DNA from: Bdellovibrionales bacterium
GTDB taxonomy: Bacteria; Bdellovibrionota; UBA1018
Direction: 5' to 3'
NCBI GenBank assembly: GCA_016786465.1
Contig: JAEUWC010000001.1
Location: 1 to 40,365 of the forward strand
Length of the DNA: 40,365 nucleotides
Below, piece after piece: positions 1-7,203 of the stretch. Numbering within the stretch: position 1 is the first letter of the stretch; each line of letters starts with the position of its first letter. The notes under the pieces are model-generated. The model made no database searches. It saw only the letters and a list, made by a program, of their open reading frames with translations, and was not told the origin of the DNA. A program made the translations under genes and the position numbers.

Positions 1-336
1 AATGGCGAAGTGCAGGGTTCGGTAGCCCTGGTCTTGAACGTCCTGGATGAAAGTAGCCCATTCACGGGTGCTCATGGCTTTGCCTTTTTCATCCAACAAA
101 ACCAGGTAACCCCTTTTGGCCAAACTGCCTTCAATCGAATCCTTTAGGATCTGGGCTTCGTCTTCTTGGTTTTTACGTCGGCTGGCATCGGACTTGTCGC
201 GAACCAAAATCGGTTTCAATTCGACTTCTTCAACTTCTGCCCAGGTTCGGATCAGCTTGAAGTAATAGTCGGTCGCATCCCGAATTCCCGGGGTTTTCAG
301 GCGGCCAAATGAATTGATCTGAATCTTCAGCGCCAC
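1..336 (-). CDS. rlmH: 23S rRNA pseudouridine-1915 N3-methyltransferase RlmH (partial, 3' end outside window)
   Basis: I translated this from the minus strand. It starts at a GTG at 336-334 and stays open for 112 codons to the window edge, so the C-terminal part is missing (the family is about 155 residues). The stretch LLDEKGKAMSTREWA near residues 80-94 matches the conserved central motif of RlmH, the SPOUT-fold methyltransferase that methylates pseudouridine 1915 in 23S rRNA. The SAM-binding knot should lie in the missing part. The start is one base after the rsfS stop, so the two are almost certainly translationally coupled. The rsfS-rlmH pairing is common in bacteria. Start choice is GTG because no ATG fits. 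Confidence 0.85.
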   Translation of the reverse strand, partial: MALKIQINSFGRLKTPGIRDATDYYFKLIRTWAEVEEVELKPILVRDKSDASRRKNQEDEAQILKDSIEGSLAKRGYLVLLDEKGKAMSTREWATFIQDVQDQGYRTLHFAI

Positions 337-337
337 A

Positions 338-787
338 CTAGTTCAGGCGACTTGCACCAGGACCGTAGAAATCGGCGGGAATTTTGACCGTCGGCGCGTC
401 TGCCCAAAGTCTTTCCAAAGCGTAATATTCACGAAGCGCGTCCAAGAAAATGTGAATGACCACATCGCCGTAATCCATCAAAACCCAGCGGCCTTCGCTG
501 TAGCCTTCGATCGAAACCAGTTCTGCACCCGCTTGGGTCATGGCATGGTCAATCGCGTCGCTGATGGATTTCACCTGGCGGTCGCTAGATCCGTTACAAA
601 GCACGAAGTAATCGGTGAAGCCCGAAAGTTCGGTCAGGTCCAAAATCTTTAGGTTCTCGGCGCGCTTGTCGATGGCTGCGCGGGCGCATTCAAGTGCGCG
701 GTTTTGGGATGGGTCTTCTGACGTCGTCTTCTTCGAGGACGTCTTGGTTTCAGTTTCGCTGGTCATAAGTGAAGAAACGGCTACCAT
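338..787 (-). CDS. rsfS: Ribosomal silencing factor RsfS
   Basis: RsfS (RsfA/Iojap family) binds ribosomal protein L14 and blocks joining of the 30S and 50S subunits when nutrients are short. The 149-residue product has the family pattern: LKILDLTELSGFTDYFVLCNG near residues 46-66, then SEGRWVLMDYGDVVIHIF and the closing YYALERLW. The first ~30 residues are a polar Ser/Thr/Lys-rich extension not needed by the family, so translation may really begin at the internal ATG about eight codons in; neither start has a clear Shine-Dalgarno sequence. It lies between the PGA-hydrolase-like gene and rlmH in the obgE-nadD operon. Confidence 0.9.
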   Translation of the reverse strand: MVAVSSLMTSETETKTSSKKTTSEDPSQNRALECARAAIDKRAENLKILDLTELSGFTDYFVLCNGSSDRQVKSISDAIDHAMTQAGAELVSIEGYSEGRWVLMDYGDVVIHIFLDALREYYALERLWADAPTVKIPADFYGPGASRLN

Positions 788-817
788 ATATGCGCCGCGT
801 CTTCGAGGAGTTAAATC

Positions 818-1504
818 TTAATAAAAATTTACAATTTCTCGAAGACCCTGGACCACAGCGGACGTGATTGCGGCGTCTTTCATCCAAACGTCCATTCGGT
901 CGGCCCGAAATTCAAGCTGAACCCCCTGGTTCGCACAGCGATTCACGATGTTCTTAGGGCTGGTACCGGGCAGAATCACGCAGGGAAATTCGGTCGTGAA
1001 TCCCAGACTGACAAAAAGGTCGTTGATCTTCTGGGCAAGCTGCTGGTTTGCTCCGCCCACGCAAACGTCAGGCGACTGTGGAGTTCTGGCTAAGAACTGA
1101 TGGGTGGCCAGACAGTTCTTGGATTTTGCAGTCAGCGCCAGGGCCTGAGGTTCATCAAATTTCGTCGCCGTAAGGTGGATCGGATGAACGATCGCTTCCA
1201 GACCATAAAGGTTTAGGTCATTGCCGGCGATGAATGCGGCAAGTTCGAATGTTCCGGGTTCGGTTTTTCCGCCGTGAGGGGCAAGAATGGTCGTTGAACT
1301 TCCCCGATCCAAGACGGTGATCTTAAAGTCAGTCCCTTCGGTGTAATACTGGGTCATTTCTGAAAATGAATGAACTTCTTTTGGGGCGCTATTGCGTGAC
1401 TGGGGCTGATGGGCCACTTCGGGCCGACGGGCTAGGTCTTGGCAAGCAAATCCAAAAATCAGCGGCAATAGGGCCAGAGCATTCTTCGTTTGCGTCAAGA
1501 TCAT
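818..1504 (-). CDS. Poly-gamma-glutamate hydrolase-family lipoprotein
   Basis: The 228-residue product starts with a hydrophobic signal ending in a lipobox (FGFAC, Cys21), so it should be a lipoprotein. The mature part resembles the poly-gamma-glutamate hydrolase family (PF05908, phage/Bacillus PGA depolymerases, zinc-dependent). ILAPHGGKTEPGT around residues 73-85 carries the expected metal-binding His77 and Glu82. Further family-like stretches are HLTATKFDE, ATHQF, DVCVGGAN and LPGTSPKNIVNRC near the C-terminus. Known members cut gamma-glutamyl bonds. The real substrate here is unknown and could be capsule gamma-PGA or a gamma-linked peptide. Its ATG overlaps the nadD stop (ATGA), so it is translated with nadD. 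An envelope hydrolase inside this housekeeping operon is unexpected. Confidence 0.65.
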   Translation of the reverse strand: MILTQTKNALALLPLIFGFACQDLARRPEVAHQPQSRNSAPKEVHSFSEMTQYYTEGTDFKITVLDRGSSTTILAPHGGKTEPGTFELAAFIAGNDLNLYGLEAIVHPIHLTATKFDEPQALALTAKSKNCLATHQFLARTPQSPDVCVGGANQQLAQKINDLFVSLGFTTEFPCVILPGTSPKNIVNRCANQGVQLEFRADRMDVWMKDAAITSAVVQGLREIVNFY

Positions 1505-2187
1505 GCGCGGTATCCGTACAATCTTTTTTCCGCGATTCTTTCAAAAACCGCGGGGTCCAAATCCCGTTCTACTTTTTCGCCCATCTGGATCTTTTCACGG
1601 ATTTGGGATGATGAAAGCGCAACTGCATCGGTTGCCGTGATCTGAATTACGCGTTGGGTATTTGTGGTTACGTAGGCCGATTTTTCCTTTGGGTTCTTTC
1701 GCACCAAGCCCTGGCTTTCTAGCTGCGAAAGCACGGCATGCACTTTTGCTTCGTCTTGTGCGTGCGTCGAACCCTTTCGCAAAAGAATGATCCAATGGCA
1801 AAGTTCCAGAACTTCAGGAAATCGATGCCAACTTTGAATTCCCGAAAACTGATCCGTGCCTAAGGCAAAAGCCAGATCTTGGGTTTGTTTTCTAAGTTCG
1901 TTCAAAGTGTCGAAGCTATAAGTCGGAAGCCCGGTGCTTTCGGCGCGGCGGACTTCCAAATCGCTGACTTCGAATTCAGAAAATGCCAAGCGGGTCATGG
2001 CCAGCCGGTCTTCGGCGCTTGCGCGTGCAGGTTTGTGCGCGGGCGCCGCTGCGGGAATCACCAAGACGCGCGCAACCCGCGGATTACGAAGCAAACCCTT
2101 GGCCGCCTGAACATGCCCCGCGTGCGGAGGATCGAAGCGTCCGCCCAAAATAGCTGTGATTCGGTCCCAGCGAATGAAGTCGCCCAA
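1501..2187 (-). CDS. nadD: Nicotinate-nucleotide adenylyltransferase NadD
   Basis: NadD transfers AMP from ATP to nicotinate mononucleotide, giving deamido-NAD in NAD synthesis. The protein (228 residues) has the nucleotidyltransferase signature GGRFDPPHAGH at residues 15-25, which contains the (H/T)xGH site. It also has the late SSSQIR motif (ISSTxIR in the family) near residue 193. The middle stretch FALGTDQFSGIQSWHRF matches the NaMN-binding region (GxDxxxxxxxW). It starts 12 bases after obgE and overlaps the next gene by four bases. The position between obgE and rsfS agrees with the usual cluster, although the frequently present proB is absent. Confidence 0.93.
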   Translation of the reverse strand: MGDFIRWDRITAILGGRFDPPHAGHVQAAKGLLRNPRVARVLVIPAAAPAHKPARASAEDRLAMTRLAFSEFEVSDLEVRRAESTGLPTYSFDTLNELRKQTQDLAFALGTDQFSGIQSWHRFPEVLELCHWIILLRKGSTHAQDEAKVHAVLSQLESQGLVRKNPKEKSAYVTTNTQRVIQITATDAVALSSSQIREKIQMGEKVERDLDPAVFERIAEKRLYGYRA

Positions 2188-2199
2188 AGTGCGTACTCC

Positions 2200-3417
2200 T
2201 TATTTTCGAATGTCGGCAGCGTCTGGAAGTTTGACTTCGTTTAGAATGGCGTCGACGTCGACTTTCGAAGCGTCAAATCGAAGACCCGTGCCTTCTTCTT
2301 CCATTTGTTTTCGTCTTGCGGAAAGAAGCGCCTGGCGTTCCCAGTTCTTCTTCACTTTTGCATAAACCAAGTGAAGCAGCGGTTCTAGGCCACGTCCAGA
2401 TACTGCAGAAATGATGAACGGTTCGCCCGCTTCGGTTCCTTCGCCACGAACACGCGCAATTCGTTTTTTCAACGCATCGTGGGCGTTTTTCACTAGTTCA
2501 GGTTCGGATTCAAGGACGTCGACTTTGTTCAGCACAACGATTTCAGGCTTGTTCAAAAGCGATTCGTCATAAAGTTCCAGTTCGCGGCGAATGGCTTCGT
2601 ACCGGTAAACCAAATCGTCAACCGCACGCTGAAAGCTGTCTTCGCCTTTCTGGGTTGCGACTTCCAAAATGCGGGTCCCGTCCAAAAGGTGAATGAAGAC
2701 GCCCGTTCTTTCGATGTGTTTCAAGAAGCGGTGACCTAGTCCCAGGCCGGCATGTGCGCCTTCGATCAGCCCCGGGGTATCGGCCACCACGAAGCTTTTT
2801 TGTTCTGGCAGGCTGACGACGCCTAGGTTTGGAACCAAGGTCGTGAAAGCGTAGTCGGCGATTTTTGGGCGGGCCGCGCTGATTCTTGAAATCAAAGTCG
2901 ACTTGCCTGCATTCGGAAATCCAATGATTGCAGCGTCAGCCAGTAGCTTCAGTTCCAGCTTTAAACTTTTGAATTCGCCTTCTTCTCCGGGCTGCGCGAA
3001 TTTCGGCGCCTGAAAAGTCGAAGTGACGAAGTGTGCGTTTCCTTTTCCACCGCGGCCGCCTTTGCAGGCTTCCCAGGTGTCACCGTCTTCCATCAGTTCG
3101 GCTAGAACTTCGTTGGTTTCGGCGTCGTGGATGGTGGTTCCGGCTGGAACTTTGATTTCAATATCGTCGCCGTCACGTCCCGCTTTGTTTGCGCCAGACC
3201 CGTGCGAACCGTTGTCGGCTTTGTATTCGCGTTTGTAACGAAAGTCCTGCAGCGTTCCTAGTTGCGATGATGCGACAAAGATCACATCGCCGCCTTCACC
3301 ACCATCACCGCCATCTGGACCGCCACGCGGGATGAACTTTTCGCGACGAAAACTGACCGATCCGGGGCCACCCCGTCCGGCTGCTACTTGAATGGTTGCT
3401 TCGTCGATAAAACGCAT
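2200..3417 (-). CDS. obgE: GTPase ObgE/CgtA
   Basis: Obg is an essential GTPase acting in 50S ribosome maturation and stress signalling. Residues 1-158 form the glycine-rich Obg fold (RFIDEATIQVAAGRGGPG onward). The G domain follows, with G1 GFPNAGKST at 166-174, G3 DTPG at 213-216 followed by LIEGAHAGLGLG, G4 NKVD, and G5 SAVSGRG. At 405 residues it ends with a short charged tail and lacks the extra C-terminal OCT domain of some Gram-positive forms. The ATG is preceded by AGAGG at good spacing. It is the first gene of the obgE-nadD-lipoprotein-rsfS-rlmH run, with its own promoter candidate just upstream. Confidence 0.95.
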   Translation of the reverse strand: MRFIDEATIQVAAGRGGPGSVSFRREKFIPRGGPDGGDGGEGGDVIFVASSQLGTLQDFRYKREYKADNGSHGSGANKAGRDGDDIEIKVPAGTTIHDAETNEVLAELMEDGDTWEACKGGRGGKGNAHFVTSTFQAPKFAQPGEEGEFKSLKLELKLLADAAIIGFPNAGKSTLISRISAARPKIADYAFTTLVPNLGVVSLPEQKSFVVADTPGLIEGAHAGLGLGHRFLKHIERTGVFIHLLDGTRILEVATQKGEDSFQRAVDDLVYRYEAIRRELELYDESLLNKPEIVVLNKVDVLESEPELVKNAHDALKKRIARVRGEGTEAGEPFIISAVSGRGLEPLLHLVYAKVKKNWERQALLSARRKQMEEEGTGLRFDASKVDVDAILNEVKLPDAADIRK

Positions 3418-3438
3418 GAAAACCTCTGAGAGTTCGAG

Positions 3439-3467
3439 CTTTTATCTTAAATGAAGCAACGAGTCAA
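3439..3467 (-). promoter_or_regulatory. Candidate promoter of the obgE operon
   Basis: On the minus strand TTGACT (3467-3462) and TAAAAG (3444-3439) are separated by 17 bases, a sigma-70-like arrangement just upstream of obgE. The gap between obgE and the upstream exported-protein gene is only 55 bases. This was read by eye and has not been scored against a model. Confidence 0.4.
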
Positions 3468-3472
3468 AGAAG

Positions 3473-3922
3473 TTAGTATCCGGCCTTTTCCATCGTCGTG
3501 AACTTGAGGTGAACACAGCGCAAGGCTACAAATTCAGCAGATCCATAGGCACGGTTATATTCGAGGCTGATCTTGGGGGCTTTGGAATCAGGAATGGGCG
3601 AATGGAGATTCACGCTCGACCCGTCCATAAACAGGGTTTTGATATAAAACTGAAGCACGTCGGAACTTGGGACGATTGATACGCGCACGTTGTATCCAGG
3701 TACATCGACCCCTATGGCATTCGGAACCAGTTGGGGCATGGGTTTTAGGTCGGCTTCAACCGCTTGTGGAAGGGATCCGTCATTATAAAGAATCTTGCAG
3801 TGAAGGTCTGCGATTTCGGTCGCACTGGCGCTTCCTGGTGCAATGGCTGTAACTGCCGCAGAAAGGCCGATCCATCCAAGTACGCGAATTCCCCGACGAC
3901 TAAAACCCGAGAGCATTTTCAT
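3473..3922 (-). CDS. Exported protein of unknown function
   Basis: I do not recognise this family. The product is 149 residues from the ATG at 3922; a TTG two codons upstream is the alternative start. The N-terminus has basic residues, a hydrophobic core (GWIGLSAAVTAIAPG) and a likely signal-peptidase site after SASA. The mature part is about 110 residues, predicted to be mostly beta, with two cysteines (LHCKIL and ALRCVHL) that could form a disulphide. It is divergent from the E3-like toxin gene at 4029, and these two genes sit together inside an otherwise conserved ribosomal gene cluster. A periplasmic partner or protector of the toxin is possible, but only the position supports it. Confidence 0.6.
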   Translation of the reverse strand: MKMLSGFSRRGIRVLGWIGLSAAVTAIAPGSASATEIADLHCKILYNDGSLPQAVEADLKPMPQLVPNAIGVDVPGYNVRVSIVPSSDVLQFYIKTLFMDGSSVNLHSPIPDSKAPKISLEYNRAYGSAEFVALRCVHLKFTTMEKAGY

Positions 3923-3927
3923 GAGCA

Positions 3928-3957
3928 ATAATTAATGCATTGCAGCAATTATGTCAA
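3928..3957 (-). promoter_or_regulatory. Candidate promoter of the exported-protein gene
   Basis: TTGACA lies on the minus strand at 3957-3952, and an AT-rich stretch with AATTAT follows after about 18 bases. The predicted transcript would start at or within a few bases of the ATG at 3922, and no Shine-Dalgarno sequence is visible, so the message could be nearly leaderless. Confidence 0.35.
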
Positions 3958-3978
3958 CCCATTGTATTTCCAGGTTTT

Positions 3979-3999
3979 ACCTTACGTTAAAGCGTAGGT
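3979..3999. promoter_or_regulatory. Imperfect dyad in the divergent intergenic region
   Basis: ACCTTACG (3979-3986) and CGTAGGT (3993-3999) form an inverted repeat with one extra base, placed between the two divergent exported-protein genes. It could be an operator serving the toxin-like gene. Only its symmetry and position support this. Confidence 0.25.
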
Positions 4000-4028
4000 C
4001 AGCCGATACCTAGAACTGAGGACTGTAC

Positions 4029-4781
4029 ATGACTAGAATCATTGCCATTCTGCTATCCGTTGCTTCAATTGGGGTTACCAGCTGCAATCCCGCACTTGCC
4101 GGCCCTCGAGCCGCAAAAAAGGCCGCAGCCGTTCCGCTTGCGATTCCCGTGGCCATCGCGTCGATCAGTCTTCTAGAGGCGGCCGTCTATTGCGCCGCCG
4201 CCGCAGGTCTGATCACTGTCGTGCAATCTGAATCCTTTCAGCGTGAACTGAGCCAAACCCGTAGAGCAATCCAAAACATGTCGGCCGAAGCTTGGGCAAA
4301 GGCACGAGACGGAGTCGCCGCCTTGATTCAAAGAATCGAACATTCGCTTGAAAGAAGTGGTTGGGACATGAAGACCCGTTCCTGCAGTCGTCCGACCCAG
4401 GTATCACCGGCAATACCTTTGTCCGTTCCGATCACGCGAGTTCATACCGAATATTGCGGAAACCCCGCTGAATGCTGCAAGGATTTAGGAAACAAGTTTG
4501 CCAAGGACTTTGCTTCTTATGATCGCAACAAAAACACGATGAAGCGGATTTATCGCGGTTACGAAGGAAAGGGAAAGCTTCCCAAGAAAATGGATTGTTG
4601 TTTGGAATGGGATGGACAACACCACGGGTGGGAAATTTTCGACGATAAGGGCCGCCACATGGGTGAAAGATCCTGCCAAGATTTCTCGAATGACAATCCC
4701 TGCCAGGGTTCCGACCCGATGAAGTTCGGTAAGCACGTTAGCCCGAATTCGACGACACACAGGCCGCGAAGCTGCTTTTAG
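4029..4781 (+). CDS. Exported colicin-E3-like ribosomal RNase toxin (putative)
   Basis: The 250-residue product has an N-terminal export signal; VTSC at 16-19 could be a lipobox, or cleavage could follow ALA. A long hydrophobic segment spans about 33-65, a helical part about 68-112, and a Cys-rich C-terminal domain about 140-250. The stretch CLEWDGQHHGWEIFDDKGRH (191-210) aligns with the colicin E3 rRNase core (YEWDSQHG..E, then GxHLG). It keeps Asp195, His198 and Glu202 at the same spacing as E3 Asp510, His513 and Glu517. E3 cuts 16S rRNA in the decoding site. The E3 Arg545 equivalent is not obvious; DPMKFGKH occupies that region. GAGGA at 4018-4022 is a good ribosome-binding site. No cytoplasmic immunity gene is recognisable next door. 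The toxin call rests on this one motif block and the overall layout. Confidence 0.6.
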   Translation: MTRIIAILLSVASIGVTSCNPALAGPRAAKKAAAVPLAIPVAIASISLLEAAVYCAAAAGLITVVQSESFQRELSQTRRAIQNMSAEAWAKARDGVAALIQRIEHSLERSGWDMKTRSCSRPTQVSPAIPLSVPITRVHTEYCGNPAECCKDLGNKFAKDFASYDRNKNTMKRIYRGYEGKGKLPKKMDCCLEWDGQHHGWEIFDDKGRHMGERSCQDFSNDNPCQGSDPMKFGKHVSPNSTTHRPRSCF

Positions 4782-4835
4782 GTTTTCGCGGGTGACTTCG
4801 ATTGAGTTTCTAGTGTGAATTTGTGGGTACTAAAG

Positions 4836-4872
4836 AAAAGGGCCCGGTAACGATCCGTTACCAGGCCCTTTT
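4836..4872. terminator. Bidirectional intrinsic terminator
   Basis: A long stem pairs AAAAGGGCC and GGTAACG with CGTTACC and GGCCCTTTT around a short loop, with one mismatched base pair. T-rich tracts follow on both strands. It lies between the convergent toxin-like gene and rpmA and should end transcription from both sides. Confidence 0.85.
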
Positions 4873-4890
4873 GATTTTCTTTAAACCCAA

Positions 4891-5148
4891 TTAAGCAGCC
4901 GGATAAACCGAGATCTGCTTACGCTTTTTGTCGTAGCGTTCGAATTTAACGACGCCATCGATCATTGCGTACAAGGTCCAGTCGCGGCCAGTTCCCACGT
5001 TTTTGCCTGCGTGGAAAACGGTGCCGACTTGGCGAACCAGGATTTCTCCTGCGCCGACTTTTTGGCCACCGTAGCGCTTCACGCCACGCATCTTTGGATT
5101 ACTGTCACGTCCGTTTTTGGAACTACCACCGGCTTTTTTGTGTGCCAC
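4891..5148 (-). CDS. rpmA: 50S ribosomal protein bL27
   Basis: The 85-residue product begins [19 protein letters not shown] and continues [17 protein letters not shown], the standard bL27 sequence. Its flexible N-terminus reaches the peptidyl-transferase centre of the large subunit. The length is typical and no N-terminal cleavage extension (as in Firmicutes) is present. It lies 34 bases after rplU and ends just before the strong shared terminator. Confidence 0.97.
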   Translation of the reverse strand: MAHKKAGGSSKNGRDSNPKMRGVKRYGGQKVGAGEILVRQVGTVFHAGKNVGTGRDWTLYAMIDGVVKFERYDKKRKQISVYPAA

Positions 5149-5182
5149 GGCTTACTCTCTCTCTTTGTTTCTTCTAGCCAGC

Positions 5183-5746
5183 TTAAGTCGTCTTCTTGGC
5201 GGCTTTAGCTGCTGGTTTCTTTTCAGTCTTCGCAGCGGTTTCAGGCTTTGCAGCCGATTCCTTCTTCGCTGTGCCCTTGTTGCCTGCTTTTTGAGCGGCA
5301 AGGCGCTTGCGTGATCCCAAAGTTTTCGGCGTGTGAGCCAAGCCTTTTGGAGCCAAGTACGAAATGAACGAATCCAATTTCGTCTTTTTATCCGCATCCG
5401 AAAGAGCCAGTTTTTCACCCGATCCGTTGTCCACCGAAGTGACTAGAACCTGAGTGTAGAATTGGCGATGTCCTTGGGTGCGGCGATACTGCTTGCGGCG
5501 TTTCATCTTGATGATCAGGATTTTGTCTCCCCGACCTTGTCCGACGATTTCGGCGCCCACAGATGCTCCGCTTAGGAGAGGCTTGCCGACGAAAATCGTG
5601 GAATTTTCAGCGCCAGGCTTGGATGCAAAAAGAATTTTATCAAACTTCACAGCCGAGCCGACATCACCTTCCAGTTTTTCAACTTGAAGAATATCACCCG
5701 GTTGAACGCGGTACTGTTTACCGCCCGTCTCGATTACAGCGTACAT
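5183..5746 (-). CDS. rplU: 50S ribosomal protein bL21 with long Lys/Ala-rich C-terminal tail
   Basis: Residues 1-108 are a complete bL21: [18 protein letters not shown] at the start, the [19 protein letters not shown]-binding stretch around 80-95, and VLVTSV at 100-105. The family is normally about 103 residues. Here about 78 extra residues follow, ending in Lys/Ala/Thr-rich repeats of the [13 protein letters not shown] kind, likely disordered and RNA-binding. It starts 34 bases after the stop of the upstream deaminase gene, so transcription may come through from the nucleoside operon or from a promoter at that junction. Confidence 0.96.
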   Translation of the reverse strand: MYAVIETGGKQYRVQPGDILQVEKLEGDVGSAVKFDKILFASKPGAENSTIFVGKPLLSGASVGAEIVGQGRGDKILIIKMKRRKQYRRTQGHRQFYTQVLVTSVDNGSGEKLALSDADKKTKLDSFISYLAPKGLAHTPKTLGSRKRLAAQKAGNKGTAKKESAAKPETAAKTEKKPAAKAAKKTT

Positions 5747-5778
5747 AGGCGGGTGAAATTGCCCGAAACCCAGGGCCG

Positions 5779-5784
5779 TGTCAA
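5779..5784 (-). promoter_or_regulatory. Candidate -35 box before rplU
   Basis: A perfect TTGACA on the minus strand overlaps the stop codon of the deaminase gene, 33 bases upstream of rplU. No convincing -10 hexamer follows at 16-18 bases, so this is a weak candidate. Without it, rplU-rpmA would depend on promoters inside or upstream of the nucleoside genes. Confidence 0.2.
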
Positions 5785-7190
5785 GGCATGGATTCTACTG
5801 ATTTTAGGATTTTTGCTTGGGCCTTTTTGGCCTTCTGCAAAAGCTTCACAGGATCGATTCCCGGGACTTTGGGTCCCTGTTTTCCGTGGCTGAAAACGAC
5901 CCTTCCGTCCACCCAGGTTTGGCGGACCAGACCGGGATGCCCGCTATAGATGATCGCGCCAATCCGGCTGCTGGCTAGTCTTCCGGCTGGGGGCAGGGTC
6001 TCGTAACTGTCTAATTTTAAAGCACAAAGATCTGCTTTTTTTCCGATTTCCAGGCTGCCGATCTGGTCCAAAAGCCCCAAGGCACGAGCGCCTTCGCGAT
6101 TGGATAAATCGAAGGCTTCTTGAGCCGTCATGGCGGTGGGGCCGTGCTTGGGCTTTTGCAAAAGCGCCGCGAGTCTCATTTCTTGAAACGCGTCCAAGCT
6201 ATTGTTGCAGGGGGCTCCGTCGGCACCTAAAGCGACGGTCACGCCCGCTTTCTTTAGGGCGACGATGTCGGCAATTCCGCTGGCCAACTTCAAATTTGAA
6301 CTGGGGCAGTGGGTGATGGCCGTTCCCGTTTCTTTCAAGGTTGCTCGATCCGAATCCGAAAGCCAAACGCCATGGGCAATGACTGAACGTGGCCCCAAAA
6401 TCCCGACCGATTTTAGGTACGAAATATTTTCCATACCCGTCAGTTCTCGAACGAACTGCACTTCTTTTTGATTTTCAGACGCGTGGGTGTGAATCACGGC
6501 TTTTTTTTCAGCCGCAATTTTTCCAATCTGGATCATCAAATCTTTCGTGCAGGAAACGGCAAAGCGGGGGGCAAAAGACGCTAAAATTCGGCCGTTTTCG
6601 CGGCCGTTCCACTTTTCAAAAAGTCGGACGGATTCTGAAACGGCATCTTTTGTTGAATCGCGAAGGTTTGCCGGAGTGTGCTGAGGGTGATCCATCAGAC
6701 ACTTTCCGATGTTGGCGCGAATTCCAGTCTTCAAAGCCGTTTTGAAAAGGACTTCGGTGTGGCGAACCGTGCCCATATCCAAAATCGTGGTGGTACCGGA
6801 TGCCAGAAGTTCGTGGATTCCCAAAAGTGCGCTGACTTCAAGCGTGGCAGCGGTGTGGGCGGCTTCAAATTTCCAGATCCTTTTTTGCAGCCAATCCAGA
6901 AGTTCCAGATCATCGGCCATGTGCCGGAAAAGCGTTTGGCAAAGATGAACGTGGGTTTGCACAAAACCAGGAATCAGCACGTGGCCGCTTAGGTCCTGAA
7001 TCTTTGTATCGCGACCTTTTGTCCACTTTGCTTTGGGCTTCCCCTGAACGATTTCAGCAATTCGATCGCCTTCGATCAGAATCGATCCGACAAAAGCGTC
7101 GCGCGTTTCGTTTTGGGTCAAGATTTCTGCGTTCGTGAGCCAGGTCCGGGCGGGCGCCTTGCTTTTTTTGGAATGCTTTTGGGAAGCCAT
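5781..7190 (-). CDS. 5'-deoxyadenosine / SAH / MTA deaminase-type amidohydrolase
   Basis: This is a metal-dependent hydrolase of the TrzA/ATZ amidohydrolase group (469 residues). Motifs in order: [16 protein letters not shown] with metal ligands His80 and His82; [40 protein letters not shown]; and [13 protein letters not shown] with the metal-binding Asp. The [12 protein letters not shown] and GADGAPCNN wording is closest to 5'-deoxyadenosine deaminases (DadD/MtaD type), which deaminate 5'-deoxyadenosine, S-adenosylhomocysteine or methylthioadenosine. The exact substrate cannot be fixed from sequence. It lies 13 bases after cdd in the nucleoside catabolism operon, which supports a nucleoside substrate over a triazine or guanine. 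A basic 15-residue leader precedes the domain. Confidence 0.8.
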   Translation of the reverse strand: MASQKHSKKSKAPARTWLTNAEILTQNETRDAFVGSILIEGDRIAEIVQGKPKAKWTKGRDTKIQDLSGHVLIPGFVQTHVHLCQTLFRHMADDLELLDWLQKRIWKFEAAHTAATLEVSALLGIHELLASGTTTILDMGTVRHTEVLFKTALKTGIRANIGKCLMDHPQHTPANLRDSTKDAVSESVRLFEKWNGRENGRILASFAPRFAVSCTKDLMIQIGKIAAEKKAVIHTHASENQKEVQFVRELTGMENISYLKSVGILGPRSVIAHGVWLSDSDRATLKETGTAITHCPSSNLKLASGIADIVALKKAGVTVALGADGAPCNNSLDAFQEMRLAALLQKPKHGPTAMTAQEAFDLSNREGARALGLLDQIGSLEIGKKADLCALKLDSYETLPPAGRLASSRIGAIIYSGHPGLVRQTWVDGRVVFSHGKQGPKVPGIDPVKLLQKAKKAQAKILKSVESMP

Positions 7191-7203
7191 CCGCTTTTTC
7201 CCA

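Noticed and set aside
4029-4781. HNH or colicin E9-type DNase domain
   Set aside because: No HH-x14-N-x8-H-x3-H pattern is present; the EWD-x-QH block fits the E3 rRNase instead.
5152-5418. Arg-rich 88-codon frame opposite in phase to rplU
   Set aside because: It is the shifted reading of the Lys/Ala-rich bL21 tail and has no start signal.
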